Part shown: positions 43,993 to 51,937 of the stretch, one piece after another | Position numbering within the stretch: the stretch's first letter is position 1 | How the letters are laid out: each line of letters opens with the position of its first letter | From: CAVTWH01 sp963794685 | GTDB taxonomy: Bacteria > Actinomycetota > Actinomycetes > Mycobacteriales > Micromonosporaceae | DNA length: 64,000 nt | Assembly (NCBI GenBank): GCA_963794685.1 | Contig: CAWCFK010000005.1 | Coordinates: 248,001 to 312,000 of the forward strand | Direction of reading: 5' to 3' | Made by a program: the position numbers and the translations under genes | Notes under the pieces: model-generated | What the model was told of the DNA's origin: nothing | The model's input: the letters and a program-made list of their open reading frames with translations, nothing else | Databases searched by the model: none

Positions 43993-44412
43993 TCAGCGCT
44001 CCCACTTCACGGTGGTGATCACGGTGCCCGAGCCCACCTGCGTCCAGATGTCGAACTCGTCCATCAGCCGGCGGGCGCCGGAGAGCCCCAGCCCCAGGCC
44101 GCCACCGGTGGAGTAGCCGTCGGTGAAGGCCAGGTCCAGGTCGGCGATGCCCGGTCCCTGGTCGGTGAAGACCAGCCGGATGCCGTTGCGCCGGCCGTTG
44201 TTGACCGGCTGCACCTCGGCTGTCCCGCCGCCGCCGTAGACGAGCGTGTTGCGGGCCAGTTCACTGGCGGCGGTGACGAGTTTGGTCTGGTCGACCAGGC
44301 TGAGCCGGGTGGCCACCGCGGCTGCCCGGACCAGCTGCCGTACCCGTACCACGTCGTCGTCCCCGGTGATCTGCTGGAGCTGGGCCGGACCGACCGGCTC
44401 GGCCTTGATCAC
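43993..44412 (-). CDS. rsbT: RsbT switch kinase of the stressosome
   Basis: 139 aa, GHKL fold. N-box LVTAASELARNTLVYGGGG with Glu51 and Asn55, G1 box VFTDQGPGIADLDLAF, G2 box GGGLGLGLSGARRLMDEF. RsbT is held by the RsbR-RsbS stressosome; on stress it phosphorylates them, escapes and activates a phosphatase. ATG 44412 overlaps the rsbS stop (ATGA). Gene order R-S-T is conserved as in Bacillus. Confidence 0.93.
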   Translation of the reverse strand: MIKAEPVGPAQLQQITGDDDVVRVRQLVRAAAVATRLSLVDQTKLVTAASELARNTLVYGGGGTAEVQPVNNGRRNGIRLVFTDQGPGIADLDLAFTDGYSTGGGLGLGLSGARRLMDEFDIWTQVGSGTVITTVKWER

Positions 44413-44822
44413 GGCTGGACCGACGGTACGTCCCCGTCCGCCAGCTCCTCAGCCGGCGGGGCGGCCGCACGCCGCGCGTCCCGGAGCATGCGCAGGCCGA
44501 ACTCGAGGTTCAACGCGGTACGGATGCCGCGCAGCGGCAGGCCCAGCTCGACCAGGGTGATGGCGACCGCGGGGCGCATGCCGACCACCACCGTCTCGGC
44601 GTCGAGCACCTTGGAGACGGCGGCGACGGTGGCCAGCATCCGGCCGACGAAGGAGTCCACGATGTCCAGCGCGGTGATGTCGATGATGACGCCGTGCGCG
44701 CCGGTGGCCACGATCCGCTCGGCGAGGTCCTCCTGCAGCCGGACGGCCAGCTGGTCCTCCAGGTCGACCTGGATGGAGACGAGCAGCACCTCACCGAGGC
44801 TGAGGACGGGTACCCGGTCCAT
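44409..44822 (-). CDS. rsbS: RsbS STAS-domain stressosome protein
   Basis: 137 aa from ATG 44822 (GTG 44825 adjoins). A single STAS domain: VPVLSLGEVLLVSIQVDLED, then GVIIDITALDIVDSFVGRML with the phosphorylatable Ser (about Ser57) in the DSF motif, and VVVGMRPAVAITLVELGLPL. The C-terminal 25 residues are a polar Ala/Pro/Asp tail longer than in Bacillus RsbS. It forms the stressosome core with RsbR and is phosphorylated by RsbT. Overlaps rsbR by 1 nt and rsbT by 4 nt. Confidence 0.93.
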   Translation of the reverse strand: MDRVPVLSLGEVLLVSIQVDLEDQLAVRLQEDLAERIVATGAHGVIIDITALDIVDSFVGRMLATVAAVSKVLDAETVVVGMRPAVAITLVELGLPLRGIRTALNLEFGLRMLRDARRAAAPPAEELADGDVPSVQP

Positions 44823-45673
44823 CACAGCACCTGTTTCGCCGACCGGCGCGTCATCTCCACCCCGCTGGCGCGCAGGGCGTATTGCAGCGCGTCGGCCAGG
44901 CTGGACTTGGTGACGATCTCACCGAACTCGATGCCGAGGGAGACGATGGTCTGCGCGATCTGCGGCCGGATGCCGGAGATGATGCACTGTGCGCCCATCA
45001 GCTGGGCGGCCACCACGGTTTTGAGGATGTGCTGGGCGACCTGGGTGTCCACCGCCGGCACCCCGGTGATGTCCAGGATCGCCCACGGCGACCCGGTGTC
45101 CACCAGCGCCTGCAGCAGCCGCTCCATGACCACCTGGGAGCGGGCCGAGTCGAGGGTACCGATCAGCGGTACCGCGACGATGCCGTCCCACAGCTTCACC
45201 ACCGGGGTGGACAGCTCCAGCAGCTGCTCGGTCTGTTCGGTGATGACCGCTTCGCGGAAGTTGACGTAGGTCTCCACGGTGCGCAGCCCGAGGTCGTCGA
45301 CGAGCAGGGCGAAGGCCGCGTAGTCGGCCAGCGCCTGCGGGTCGCCGCTGTCCAGGACGTGGAACAGCGCGGTCTTGATGGCGAACACGCTGACCGCCGT
45401 CTCGCTGGCGGTGAAGCCGTGCCGCGCCCGGTTGCGGGACAGCTCGACCAGCAGGCTCACCAGCGGCGCGGCAGCCGGGGCGTCGACCGAGTCGGCGCCG
45501 CCGGCCAGGGCCGACTGCAGCTCCGTATACAGCTCCTCGGACTGCCGGGCCAGCTCCGCTCGGGTGAGCCTGCCGCGCAGGCTGTCCCGGACGGTCTGCG
45601 CCCAGTCGTCGATGATCTGGTCGCGGTGCTCCGCCAGCACAGCGGCGAGCCGCTGCCCGGTGGCCTGCTCCAT
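44822..45673 (-). CDS. rsbR: RsbR stressosome sensor/scaffold
   Basis: 283 aa from ATG 45673 (AAAGGTGG upstream). The N-terminal sensor domain (1-150) is the helical RsbRD N-terminal type without a recognisable cofactor motif. The C-terminal STAS domain (155-275) has both conserved phospho-threonines: Thr210 in DITGVPAVDTQVA and Thr242 in SGIRPQIAQTIVSLG. First cistron of the R-S-T module; 280 bp separate it from the divergent STAS gene at 45952. The signal it senses is unknown. Confidence 0.93.
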   Translation of the reverse strand: MEQATGQRLAAVLAEHRDQIIDDWAQTVRDSLRGRLTRAELARQSEELYTELQSALAGGADSVDAPAAAPLVSLLVELSRNRARHGFTASETAVSVFAIKTALFHVLDSGDPQALADYAAFALLVDDLGLRTVETYVNFREAVITEQTEQLLELSTPVVKLWDGIVAVPLIGTLDSARSQVVMERLLQALVDTGSPWAILDITGVPAVDTQVAQHILKTVVAAQLMGAQCIISGIRPQIAQTIVSLGIEFGEIVTKSSLADALQYALRASGVEMTRRSAKQVL

Positions 45674-45951
45674 GGTTTCCACCTTTCTCAACCGGGCTGG
45701 CCGCCGTCGGCGCTGCCAGCCAGGGAGATCACAATTCTGCGCCGGACACTACCGCACCGCCTGGATTCGGCACGCCGGACGCAGGGCGGCGCAGGCGGAT
45801 CACCCGGTCGGGGTCCTCCCCGGGCGGCGGCACCGCGATCGGATCGCGGTCCGCGCTGGGCAGGGCCACCCGCGGGCGGTTAGGGTGACCGAAACCCTGT
45901 ATCTGCGCGGGCCGGGGCCGCGTGGCGCCAGCACTGAACGCCGGAGAGGGA

Positions 45952-46404
45952 ATGCCGCTCAACGTTGCCACCGCAGAGCTCGGTGACCGCCGGGTCATCG
46001 CCGTCACCGGAGACCTCGACCTGGATACCGCCCCGCTGCTCATCGACGCGGCGCTCGACCTGGTCGAAACCGGGGAACGCGACGTGATCGTGGACGTCCG
46101 CAGACTCGCCTTCTGCGATTCATCCGGCCTGTCAGCCTTTGTCCGCATCGCCAACCAGATCGGCGGTCAGGGCGGGCGGCTCGCGCTCGCCGGCCCGCTC
46201 CCCATGGTCGGCCGGGTGCTGGAGATCAGCGGACTGGTCGAAGCATTCGTGGTGACCGACACGGTCCAGGCGGCCATCACCGAACTCGACACCCCCGCCA
46301 GCCTGGACGGGCACCGGCCCAGCGGGTTGGACGGGCACCGGCCGACGGGGCCGGAGTCGACGGGGCTGGACGGGGCCGGGGAGCTCGGGCAGCGGACGGG
46401 CTGA
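45952..46404 (+). CDS. STAS-domain anti-sigma-factor antagonist (RsbV-like)
   Basis: 150 aa from ATG 45952 (GGAGAGGGA upstream). STAS fold: VIAVTGDLDLDTAPLLIDAA, VIVDVRRLAFCDSSGLSAFV with the phosphoacceptor Ser in the DSSG motif, GGRLALAGPLPMVGRVLEIS. The C-terminal 40 residues contain a short repeat (LDGHRPSG, LDGHRPTG). When dephosphorylated it should bind an RsbW-type protein and release a sigma factor. A TAGGGT element lies about 65 nt upstream. Divergent from rsbR and convergent (2 bp) with the RsbW-like gene, which is its probable partner. Confidence 0.92.
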   Translation: MPLNVATAELGDRRVIAVTGDLDLDTAPLLIDAALDLVETGERDVIVDVRRLAFCDSSGLSAFVRIANQIGGQGGRLALAGPLPMVGRVLEISGLVEAFVVTDTVQAAITELDTPASLDGHRPSGLDGHRPTGPESTGLDGAGELGQRTG

Positions 46405-46406
46405 GG

Positions 46407-46820
46407 TCAGGCCAGTCGCACGGCGACCCGTACGCAGGTGCCCTGCGGGCCGGTGGTGATGTGCACCTCGTCGCTGAGCTGCCGGATGATCCACAGCCCG
46501 CGACCGCCGGTTGCCTCCGGCCGGGACTGCTGCTGGCCAGCCCGGTCCGGGTCGGCCAGGCCGGTGCCGCTGTCGCTGACCTCGCAGTAGACGGCCCGAC
46601 CGTCGCACCACAGCCGCAGATTGCCGCCACCGCCGGCGTGCCGGATGACGTTGCTGGTCAGCTCGTTGGCGATCAGCACCAGGTCGTTGACCCGTTGGGC
46701 GGCCAGCCCGAAGCCGCGCGCCTCCTCGGCCACCTGGTCGCGCAGCTGCGCCAACATGGCCAGGCTCACCGGGAAGTCATGCTCGTTGCGCGGCCGGTCG
46801 CCGCCCGCGACTGCGGCCAC
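46407..46820 (-). CDS. RsbW-like anti-sigma factor/serine kinase
   Basis: 137 aa from GTG 46820. GHKL domain: LVLIANELTSNVIRHAGGGG, CEVSDSGTGLADPDRAGQQ, GGRGLWIIRQLSDEVHI. Anti-sigma switch kinases of this kind phosphorylate the antagonist's DSSG serine. It converges on the STAS gene with 2 bp between stops. TAACGT 6 nt upstream of the GTG suggests a leaderless transcript. Very similar in layout to 39253-39648, so the locus holds two such switch kinases. The sigma factor partner is elsewhere. Confidence 0.9.
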   Translation of the reverse strand: MAAVAGGDRPRNEHDFPVSLAMLAQLRDQVAEEARGFGLAAQRVNDLVLIANELTSNVIRHAGGGGNLRLWCDGRAVYCEVSDSGTGLADPDRAGQQQSRPEATGGRGLWIIRQLSDEVHITTGPQGTCVRVAVRLA

Positions 46821-46826
46821 AGCTCC

Positions 46827-46832
46827 ACGTTA
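46827..46832 (-). promoter_or_regulatory. -10-like hexamer TAACGT of the RsbW-like gene
   Basis: TAACGT is 6 nt before GTG 46820, with no ribosome-binding site between. Confidence 0.5.
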
Positions 46833-46882
46833 CCGAACCCCCGCAGGCGCGCCACAGCACCGGTGCCGGGCACGCCTGCGGA

Positions 46883-47338
46883 CTACAGCCATATCCGGTT
46901 CTCCTGGGCCCGGACCGCCAGCTCGACCAGCTCCGAGCCGGGCATCCGGGCCCGCAACGCTGCGAACTCGTCGCGCTCCTCGCGCCACAGGTGATCGAGG
47001 ATGACGGTACGGAACTCGGTGAACAGGGCGCTGAATCGCCGGTCCTCGGGGCCGGCGGTGAGCAGCTGGCCGAGCAGTTCGTCGGCCCGGTTCTCCTCCA
47101 CCACCAGGGCGTGGGCGAGCGCCTCGCCGTCCGGCAGGCGCTGCTCGGCCAGTGGATGCAGCAGCCGCGCCTCCACGTCCTCGTGCGCCTCGATCAGCTC
47201 GACCAGGGCCCGCAGCGCCATGGGGCGCCCGGCCGGCGGTGCCGCGGCGAGCGCCGCCACCGCATCCCGGATCTCCTCGTGCTGGCCCGACAACAGGTCG
47301 ATGATGTCGATCGTGGCGGGTGCCAGTGCCGTGCTCAT
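46883..47338 (-). CDS. Hemerythrin-like (HHE domain) protein
   Basis: 151 aa, all-helical. Probable di-iron ligands in the HHE pattern: His20 (LLSGQHEEIRD), His52 and Glu56 (AHEDVEARLLHPL), His76 and Glu80/81 (ALAHALVVEENRAD), His116 and Glu120 (ILDHLWREERDEF). Such proteins bind oxygen, NO or iron and often accompany stress regulons. It sits beside the anti-sigma gene on the same strand with a 62-bp gap. A redox-sensing or protective role is inference. A hairpin lies just upstream of its start. Confidence 0.85.
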   Translation of the reverse strand: MSTALAPATIDIIDLLSGQHEEIRDAVAALAAAPPAGRPMALRALVELIEAHEDVEARLLHPLAEQRLPDGEALAHALVVEENRADELLGQLLTAGPEDRRFSALFTEFRTVILDHLWREERDEFAALRARMPGSELVELAVRAQENRIWL

Positions 47339-47359
47339 CCGGGTGCCTCCCTGCGCTGT

Positions 47360-47379
47360 CCGGGCGGGGTGCCGCCCGG
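47360..47379. terminator. Short hairpin between phosphoesterase and hemerythrin genes
   Basis: An 8-bp perfect stem (CCGGGCGG with CCGCCCGG) and a 4-nt loop in the 112-bp gap downstream of the phosphoesterase. Weak terminator candidate. Confidence 0.4.
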
Positions 47380-47450
47380 GTGTGCTGTCATGCCTCGGTG
47401 ACCGGTAGGTACCCAGCGCCCGCGCGGGCCACGCGCGGCAGTGGTGCTCG

Positions 47451-48182
47451 TCACTGTCCGACCGGGGCGGCGGCGGACAGCTGGTACACCCGGTAGGCCC
47501 GGCCGATCACCGGGTGGGCGACGTTGCGCACCGGGACGCCGCCCGGGGTGGCGCCCTGCTCGCTGCCGGCGTGCGCGTGGCCGTGCACCGCCAGCGCCGT
47601 GCCGGTCGCGTCGATCGCGCAGCCCAGCAGGTAGGAGCCGAGGAACGGGTAGATCTCCACCGGCTCCCCGGCCAGCGTCTGCGGCACCGGCGCGTAGTGG
47701 GTCAGCGCCACCCGCACGTCGCACTCCAGGCCGTCCAGCGCCGCGGCCAGCCGGTCGGCGGCCTGCTCGGTGGTACGCACGAACGACTTCATCTGCGGTT
47801 CGCCGAAGTTGCTCGCGGTGTGGCTGCCGAACCCGCCGCCGAAGCCCTTCACCCCGGCCACCCCCAGCCGGCCGCCCGGGCAGTCCAGCACCACGCCGTC
47901 GCCTTCCAGCACCCGGATGCCGGCCCCGGCCACCGTGGCGGCCACCGCGTCCTGCTGGTCGCTGTGGTAGTCATGGTTGCCCAGCACCGCCACCACCGGC
48001 ACCGCCAGGCCGCCGAACTCGGCCGCCACGCAGGCCGCCTCCTCGGCGGTACCGTGCCGGGTCAGGTCACCGGCGAGCAGCAGGACGTCGGCGTGCTCGG
48101 CCAGCTCGTCCAGCGCCGGCCGGTAGCGGCCCAGCACGTCGGCGTCCATGTGCACGTCGCCGACGGCGGCCACCCGGATCAC
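47451..48182 (-). CDS. Calcineurin-type metallophosphoesterase
   Basis: 243 aa. All five metal-site motifs are visible: GDVHMD (DxH), LLAGDLTRHG, VLGNHDYHS, LTHYAPVP and AVHGHAHAG. The di-metal centre should hydrolyse a phosphomonoester, phosphodiester or nucleotide; the substrate is unknown. Last of three overlapping genes (48999 to 47451); its start overlaps the BON gene stop by 4 nt. No signal peptide, so likely cytosolic. Confidence 0.9.
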   Translation of the reverse strand: MIRVAAVGDVHMDADVLGRYRPALDELAEHADVLLLAGDLTRHGTAEEAACVAAEFGGLAVPVVAVLGNHDYHSDQQDAVAATVAGAGIRVLEGDGVVLDCPGGRLGVAGVKGFGGGFGSHTASNFGEPQMKSFVRTTEQAADRLAAALDGLECDVRVALTHYAPVPQTLAGEPVEIYPFLGSYLLGCAIDATGTALAVHGHAHAGSEQGATPGGVPVRNVAHPVIGRAYRVYQLSAAAPVGQ

Positions 48183-48424
48183 GACAGCACCTCGGGGTCG
48201 GCCGGCGGGTCGCAGCAGACCACCGAGATGCGGGCGGTCACCACCAGGTCGGGAAAGTTGCCGCGGACCAGCGCGACGATGGCCGCCCGCCGCTGCTCGG
48301 ATTCCACCTCGCCGGTGAGCACCACCATGCCGGGCTCGGCGCGTACCTCGACGGCCTGGTCGGCCACCTCGGGCGCCTCGGCCAGCAGCCGCTGCACGGC
48401 CGCCGCCACATCGGTCTGGGTCAT
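48179..48424 (-). CDS. BON-domain protein
   Basis: 81 aa, a single BON domain: VAAAVQRLLAEAPEVADQAV, GMVVLTGEVESEQRRAAIVA and FPDLVVTARISVV. Unlike most BON proteins it has no signal peptide or second domain. BON domains bind phospholipids or proteins. Overlaps both neighbours by 4 nt, so it is made together with the nucleotidyltransferase and phosphoesterase. Function not established. Confidence 0.8.
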   Translation of the reverse strand: MTQTDVAAAVQRLLAEAPEVADQAVEVRAEPGMVVLTGEVESEQRRAAIVALVRGNFPDLVVTARISVVCCDPPADPEVLS

Positions 48425-48999
48425 CTCGATGCCTCCTGTCCCGGGGGCGCCACGCCGAGCTCGGTCAGCAGGTACAGCAGCGCCCGGGCGTACGGCGAGC
48501 CGGCCACTTCGGCCCGCACCCGCGGCCAGTCGATCTGTTCGCGCAGCGACCGGGCCAGCGGCAGGGCGGTGGCGTAGTCACAGTAGTGCTCACCGAAGGT
48601 CAACGCCTTGTGCACCAGCAGGGTGCTGGCCGACACCACCGGCACGGCGATGGCGTAGACCGACAGGGTGTCCGCCTCGCGCAGCGTTTCGGCGGTCACC
48701 GGGCGCTCCACCGGACGGTGGATCAGGTCCACCAGGCGGTCCCCGTCGAACGCCTTGACCAGCCAGTCCTCCGGCGGGCGCTCGGTACGGAAGCCGGCCT
48801 CGCCGAGCACCTGCAGGGCCCGGGGCGCGTCCTGCTCACGGATCAGGAAGTCCACGTCGTGTTCGCTGGTCGTCCCGCCGCGGGCGTACACGGCGAAGCC
48901 GCCGGCCAGCGCGAAGGGCAACCCGTCGGCTTTGAGTACCGAGGCCGCCCGCTTCATCGTCTCCAGCAGATCGCCGTCCTGCGCCAGCCGCTCGTCCAT
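48421..48999 (-). CDS. Nucleotidyltransferase-fold protein
   Basis: 192 aa from ATG 48999 (GTG 49005 also possible). It has the minimal nucleotidyltransferase core, LPFALAGGFAVYARGGTTSE followed by HDVDFLIRE (GG...DxD), then LVKAFDGDRLVDLIHRP with a third acidic residue, and a C-terminal helical region (ALTFGEHYCDYATALPLARS). Related to the nucleotidyltransferase/AbiEii-like families. It may transfer nucleotides to a small molecule or protein; no antitoxin-like partner is evident. First of a three-gene overlapping set with the BON and phosphoesterase genes. Confidence 0.8.
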   Translation of the reverse strand: MDERLAQDGDLLETMKRAASVLKADGLPFALAGGFAVYARGGTTSEHDVDFLIREQDAPRALQVLGEAGFRTERPPEDWLVKAFDGDRLVDLIHRPVERPVTAETLREADTLSVYAIAVPVVSASTLLVHKALTFGEHYCDYATALPLARSLREQIDWPRVRAEVAGSPYARALLYLLTELGVAPPGQEASR

Positions 49000-49029
49000 C
49001 CCCACCGAGCTACCCGCCGGGCGCCCCGG

Positions 49030-49254
49030 TCAAACCCGGCCGCCGGCCGGCCCCCGCCCGGTACGCTCCTGCAACTGCTCGATCAACTTGGCCGCCTGCG
49101 CCTTGGTCAGCTCCTCCGGCGCCGCCTCGCCCGCCTCCCGGGACAGGGTGGAAAGGTAGGAGCGCTGCGCCGCGGTCCACGGCTCGTCACCGGTGACCCA
49201 CTCGTCCGGGTCCTTGGCCGCCGCCTGCGGATTGGCCTGCGGGGTGTCACTCAT
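49030..49254 (-). CDS. DUF3072-family small protein
   Basis: 74 aa from ATG 49254 (GGAGG 6 nt upstream). The core KDPDEWVTGDEPWTAAQRSY followed by LTKAQAAKLIEQLQ is the DUF3072 pattern: a C-terminal SAP-like helical motif after a short disordered N-terminus. The function is unknown; nucleic-acid binding is suggested by the fold only. It lies upstream of the nucleotidyltransferase gene on the same strand, 30 bp apart. Confidence 0.82.
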   Translation of the reverse strand: MSDTPQANPQAAAKDPDEWVTGDEPWTAAQRSYLSTLSREAGEAAPEELTKAQAAKLIEQLQERTGRGPAGGRV

Positions 49255-49377
49255 GGCTGCCTCCCGTCTGGTTCGGACACCTGTACGCCTACCCCCGACC
49301 TCCACCGGCTAACCGCGGCCTGCCGTGCGGTTTTCCGCAGCGGCGCTAGATTGAGCCATGACCAGCCCGAGGGAGCC

Positions 49378-50523
49378 ATGAACCAGCCTGACCCAGCCAG
49401 GAACCAGCGCGAGGTCGCCCGGAACACGCTCGTGGTCATCGGCCTGGTGCTGGCCACCGCACTGACCCTGTTCGTGGTCTACCAGACCCGTCGGGTACTG
49501 GTCTGGATCGCCATCGCCGCGTTCTTCGCCGTCGCGCTCTATCCGGTGGTCAACTGGGTGGACCGGCGGGTCACCTTCCTCGGCCGCTGGTTCGCCACCC
49601 TGGTCGTCTACCTGGTCGTCTTCGCCGCGCTCGCCGGCCTGGTCACCGCGCTGGTGCTGCCGCTGGTCAAGGAGGGCGGCCACTTCGTCGACCAGGCGCC
49701 ACAGGTCATCTCCGACGTCCGGGCCGGCCGCGGCCCGGTGGGCGACCTGGCCCGGCGCACCCACGCGCTGGACTGGATCTCCAGCCACGAGGACCAGATC
49801 AAGGGGTACGCCAGCCGGCTGGGCGGGCACACCTACGCCTTCGTCCGTGGGGTGGCCACCACGCTGGCCGGCGTGCTCTCCATCATCGTGCTGTCCTACC
49901 TGATGGTGCTGGAGGGTCCCCGGGCGCTGGACGTCTTCCTCGGCCTGTTCCGGCCGGCGACGGCCGAGCGGATCCGCCGGGTGGGCGCCGACTGCGCCCG
50001 TACCATCACCGGCTACCTGACCGGGAACCTGCTCATCAGCCTCATCTGCGGCGGCCTCACCTGGCTGGTGCTGTTCATCCTGGGCGTGCCGTTCGCCGGG
50101 CTGATCGCCCTGTTCGTGGCCATCGCCGACCTGATCCCTCTGGTCGGCGCCACGCTCGGGGCGATCGCGGCGACCATACCGGCGCTGCTGCACTCGGTCA
50201 CCGCCGGCATCATCGTGATCGTCTTCTTCGTGGTGTACCAGCAGCTGGAGAACCACCTACTGCAGCCGCTGGTGTTCGCCCGCACGGTGCGGCTCAACCC
50301 GCTCACCGTGCTGATCGCCGTGCTGCTCGGCGTCGAGCTGGCCGGCATCCTGGGCGCCCTGCTGGCCATCCCGGTGGCCGGCACCCTGCAGATCATCGTG
50401 CGGGACCTGTGGCACGGGCGGCGCTCCCGGGTGCCGGCCGCCGACGGCACGGGCGGCGTCATCCTCGCCGGCCCGGCCAGCGCCACGCCCCGGGAGGGTG
50501 CGCTGCCTCCCGGCGAGGAGTAG
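49378..50523 (+). CDS. AI-2E family (PerM-like) transporter
   Basis: 381 aa from ATG 49378 (GAGGGAG upstream). About eight membrane helices: an N-terminal pair with VLVWIAIAAFFAVALYPVVN, a soluble middle part (about 95-160), then LAGVLSIIVLSYLMVLEGPR, ITGYLTGNLLISLICGGLTW, IALFVAIADLIPLVGATLGA and VFARTVRLNPLTVLIAVLLG. The family includes TqsA and Na+/H+ antiporters; the substrate cannot be assigned. Monocistronic and convergent with the pentapeptide-repeat gene (3 bp). Confidence 0.9.
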   Translation: MNQPDPARNQREVARNTLVVIGLVLATALTLFVVYQTRRVLVWIAIAAFFAVALYPVVNWVDRRVTFLGRWFATLVVYLVVFAALAGLVTALVLPLVKEGGHFVDQAPQVISDVRAGRGPVGDLARRTHALDWISSHEDQIKGYASRLGGHTYAFVRGVATTLAGVLSIIVLSYLMVLEGPRALDVFLGLFRPATAERIRRVGADCARTITGYLTGNLLISLICGGLTWLVLFILGVPFAGLIALFVAIADLIPLVGATLGAIAATIPALLHSVTAGIIVIVFFVVYQQLENHLLQPLVFARTVRLNPLTVLIAVLLGVELAGILGALLAIPVAGTLQIIVRDLWHGRRSRVPAADGTGGVILAGPASATPREGALPPGEE

Positions 50524-50526
50524 GCC

Positions 50527-51144
50527 TCACCCGGCCCGTACGTCCAGGCCCAGCGCGGCCGCGATGACGGCGGCCTGGTCCCAGCCGATGATCGCCCCGC
50601 GCAGCGTCACGGTCGCCGGGTCGAACGCCGACAGGTCGCTGCGGCGCAGGTCGGCGCCGACGAACGAGGCCTTGGCCAGCGCCGCCCCGGACAGGTCGAG
50701 GCCGACCAGCGTCGCGCCGTCGCAGCGGGCCTGGGTCAGGTCCACCTCGCGCATCCGGACGTCGGTGAAGCTGGCGCTGCGCAGGTCGGCGCCGGCCAGC
50801 CCGGCGAACGACCAGTCGCCGCGCGCGACGGTCAGCTGGTCGAAGCCGCAGCGCTCGAACGAGCTGCCGACGAACTTCCCCTCGGTCAGCACCGCGCCGA
50901 ACAGCGAGCAGCGCACGAACAGGCAGTTGAGAAACGCCGCGCCGGTGTACTCGGCGGCGTTGAAGCGCACCTCGCGGAACAGGCACTCCTCGAAGACCGT
51001 GCCGCCCTCGGAGCGGCTTTCGGTCAGGTCGACGTCGACGTACTCGATGCCGTGCCCGGTGCGGCCGGTCAGGTCCTCGCCGTAGAGGTCCTCGCCCGCG
51101 ATCCGCTCGGTGGTGGGCGGTGCGTCGTACCTTCGGTCTGCCAC
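50527..51144 (-). CDS. Pentapeptide-repeat protein
   Basis: 205 aa. Pentapeptide-like A(D/N)LXX repeats run from about residue 18 to 180: GEDLYGEDLTG, VDVDLTESRSE, FEECLFREVRF, AAFLNCLFVRCSLFGAVL, AGLAGADLRSASFTDV, ATLVGLDLSGAALAKASFVG, ADLRRSDLSAF. The predicted right-handed quadrilateral beta helix is of the McbG/Qnr type, some members of which protect DNA gyrase; no function can be assigned here. ATG 51144; convergent with the transporter gene. Confidence 0.9.
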   Translation of the reverse strand: MADRRYDAPPTTERIAGEDLYGEDLTGRTGHGIEYVDVDLTESRSEGGTVFEECLFREVRFNAAEYTGAAFLNCLFVRCSLFGAVLTEGKFVGSSFERCGFDQLTVARGDWSFAGLAGADLRSASFTDVRMREVDLTQARCDGATLVGLDLSGAALAKASFVGADLRRSDLSAFDPATVTLRGAIIGWDQAAVIAAALGLDVRAG

Positions 51145-51202
51145 GGCGGCCAGCGTAGGCCACTGCTGCCGCCGCCGTGACCGAGCCGCGTCCCGCCCCG
51201 GG

Positions 51203-51889
51203 TCAGCCGTTCGCCGCCGGCGATGGGCCCGTCAGCTCTGCGGCGATGCCGGTGCGCTCGAACGCGTGGAGGAACGCGACGACGACGGACCTGTCGCCGG
51301 TGCTCACCGCCGCTCCGCCAGCCATCGCCTCGGCCAGGTCGAGTCCGTGGAACACCAGTCGGTGCAGGGTCGGCGAGGACGTCTCCAGCGTCGCGGTGAC
51401 CGTTGCCCGGGTGGGTGGGCGCCAGTCCAGGGTGCCGTCCTCGATGACCGGATCCCAGCTGGTGTCGTCGAGGGTGAGGCGCAGGCCCGCCGGGACCCGG
51501 ACGCCGGCCCGGACGGTGGTACGCAGGGCGAGCATCAGCGCGTCGCGGCTGAATGGCCGGTCCGAGCGGACCGGGCGGCGGTTCCCCCACCGGGCCAGCG
51601 CTTCCAGGACGGGGAGCAGGTCGTGGCCGGCCCCGGTCAGCTCGTAGACCGGGGCCCCGACCGGCGGACCGGCGACCCGCCGCGCGACGACGCCGTCGCG
51701 TTCCAGGTCGGCCAGCCGCTGGGAGAGCACGTTCGGGCTCATCCCGCCCAGGCCGCGGCGCAGGTCGGTGAAGCGCTTGGGGCTGAAGACGAGCTCCCGC
51801 ACGATGAGCAGGCTCCAGCGTTCACCGACGGCGTCCAGTGCCCGGGCGATGCCGCACGGGTCGTCATACCTGCGGGGAGCCTCCGACAC
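51203..51889 (-). CDS. HxlR-family winged-helix transcriptional regulator
   Basis: 228 aa from GTG 51889. The wHTH domain (10-105) follows the HxlR pattern: DPCGIARALDAVGERWSLLI, RFTDLRRGLGGMSPNVLSQR, RLADLERDGVVARRV, YELTGAGHDLLPVLEALARW. Residues 110-228 form an SCP2-like ligand-binding extension, common in actinobacterial members. Divergent from the SMP-30 gene with 48 bp between starts, so it probably regulates that gene and itself from the shared region. TAAAAT 6 nt upstream suggests a leaderless transcript. Confidence 0.9.
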   Translation of the reverse strand: MSEAPRRYDDPCGIARALDAVGERWSLLIVRELVFSPKRFTDLRRGLGGMSPNVLSQRLADLERDGVVARRVAGPPVGAPVYELTGAGHDLLPVLEALARWGNRRPVRSDRPFSRDALMLALRTTVRAGVRVPAGLRLTLDDTSWDPVIEDGTLDWRPPTRATVTATLETSSPTLHRLVFHGLDLAEAMAGGAAVSTGDRSVVVAFLHAFERTGIAAELTGPSPAANG

Positions 51890-51895
51890 TCCCTG

Positions 51896-51901
51896 ATTTT
51901 A
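51896..51901 (-). promoter_or_regulatory. -10-like hexamer TAAAAT of the HxlR gene
   Basis: TAAAAT is 6 nt before GTG 51889, inside the 48-bp divergent region. Confidence 0.5.
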
Positions 51902-51924
51902 TGTAGGACCACCTGGTTCGGCGA

Positions 51925-51930
51925 TAGGAT
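51925..51930 (+). promoter_or_regulatory. -10-like hexamer TAGGAT of the SMP-30 gene
   Basis: TAGGAT is 7 nt before ATG 51938. The HxlR protein bound anywhere in this 48-bp space would cover both promoters. Confidence 0.5.
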
Positions 51931-51937
51931 CATCGCC

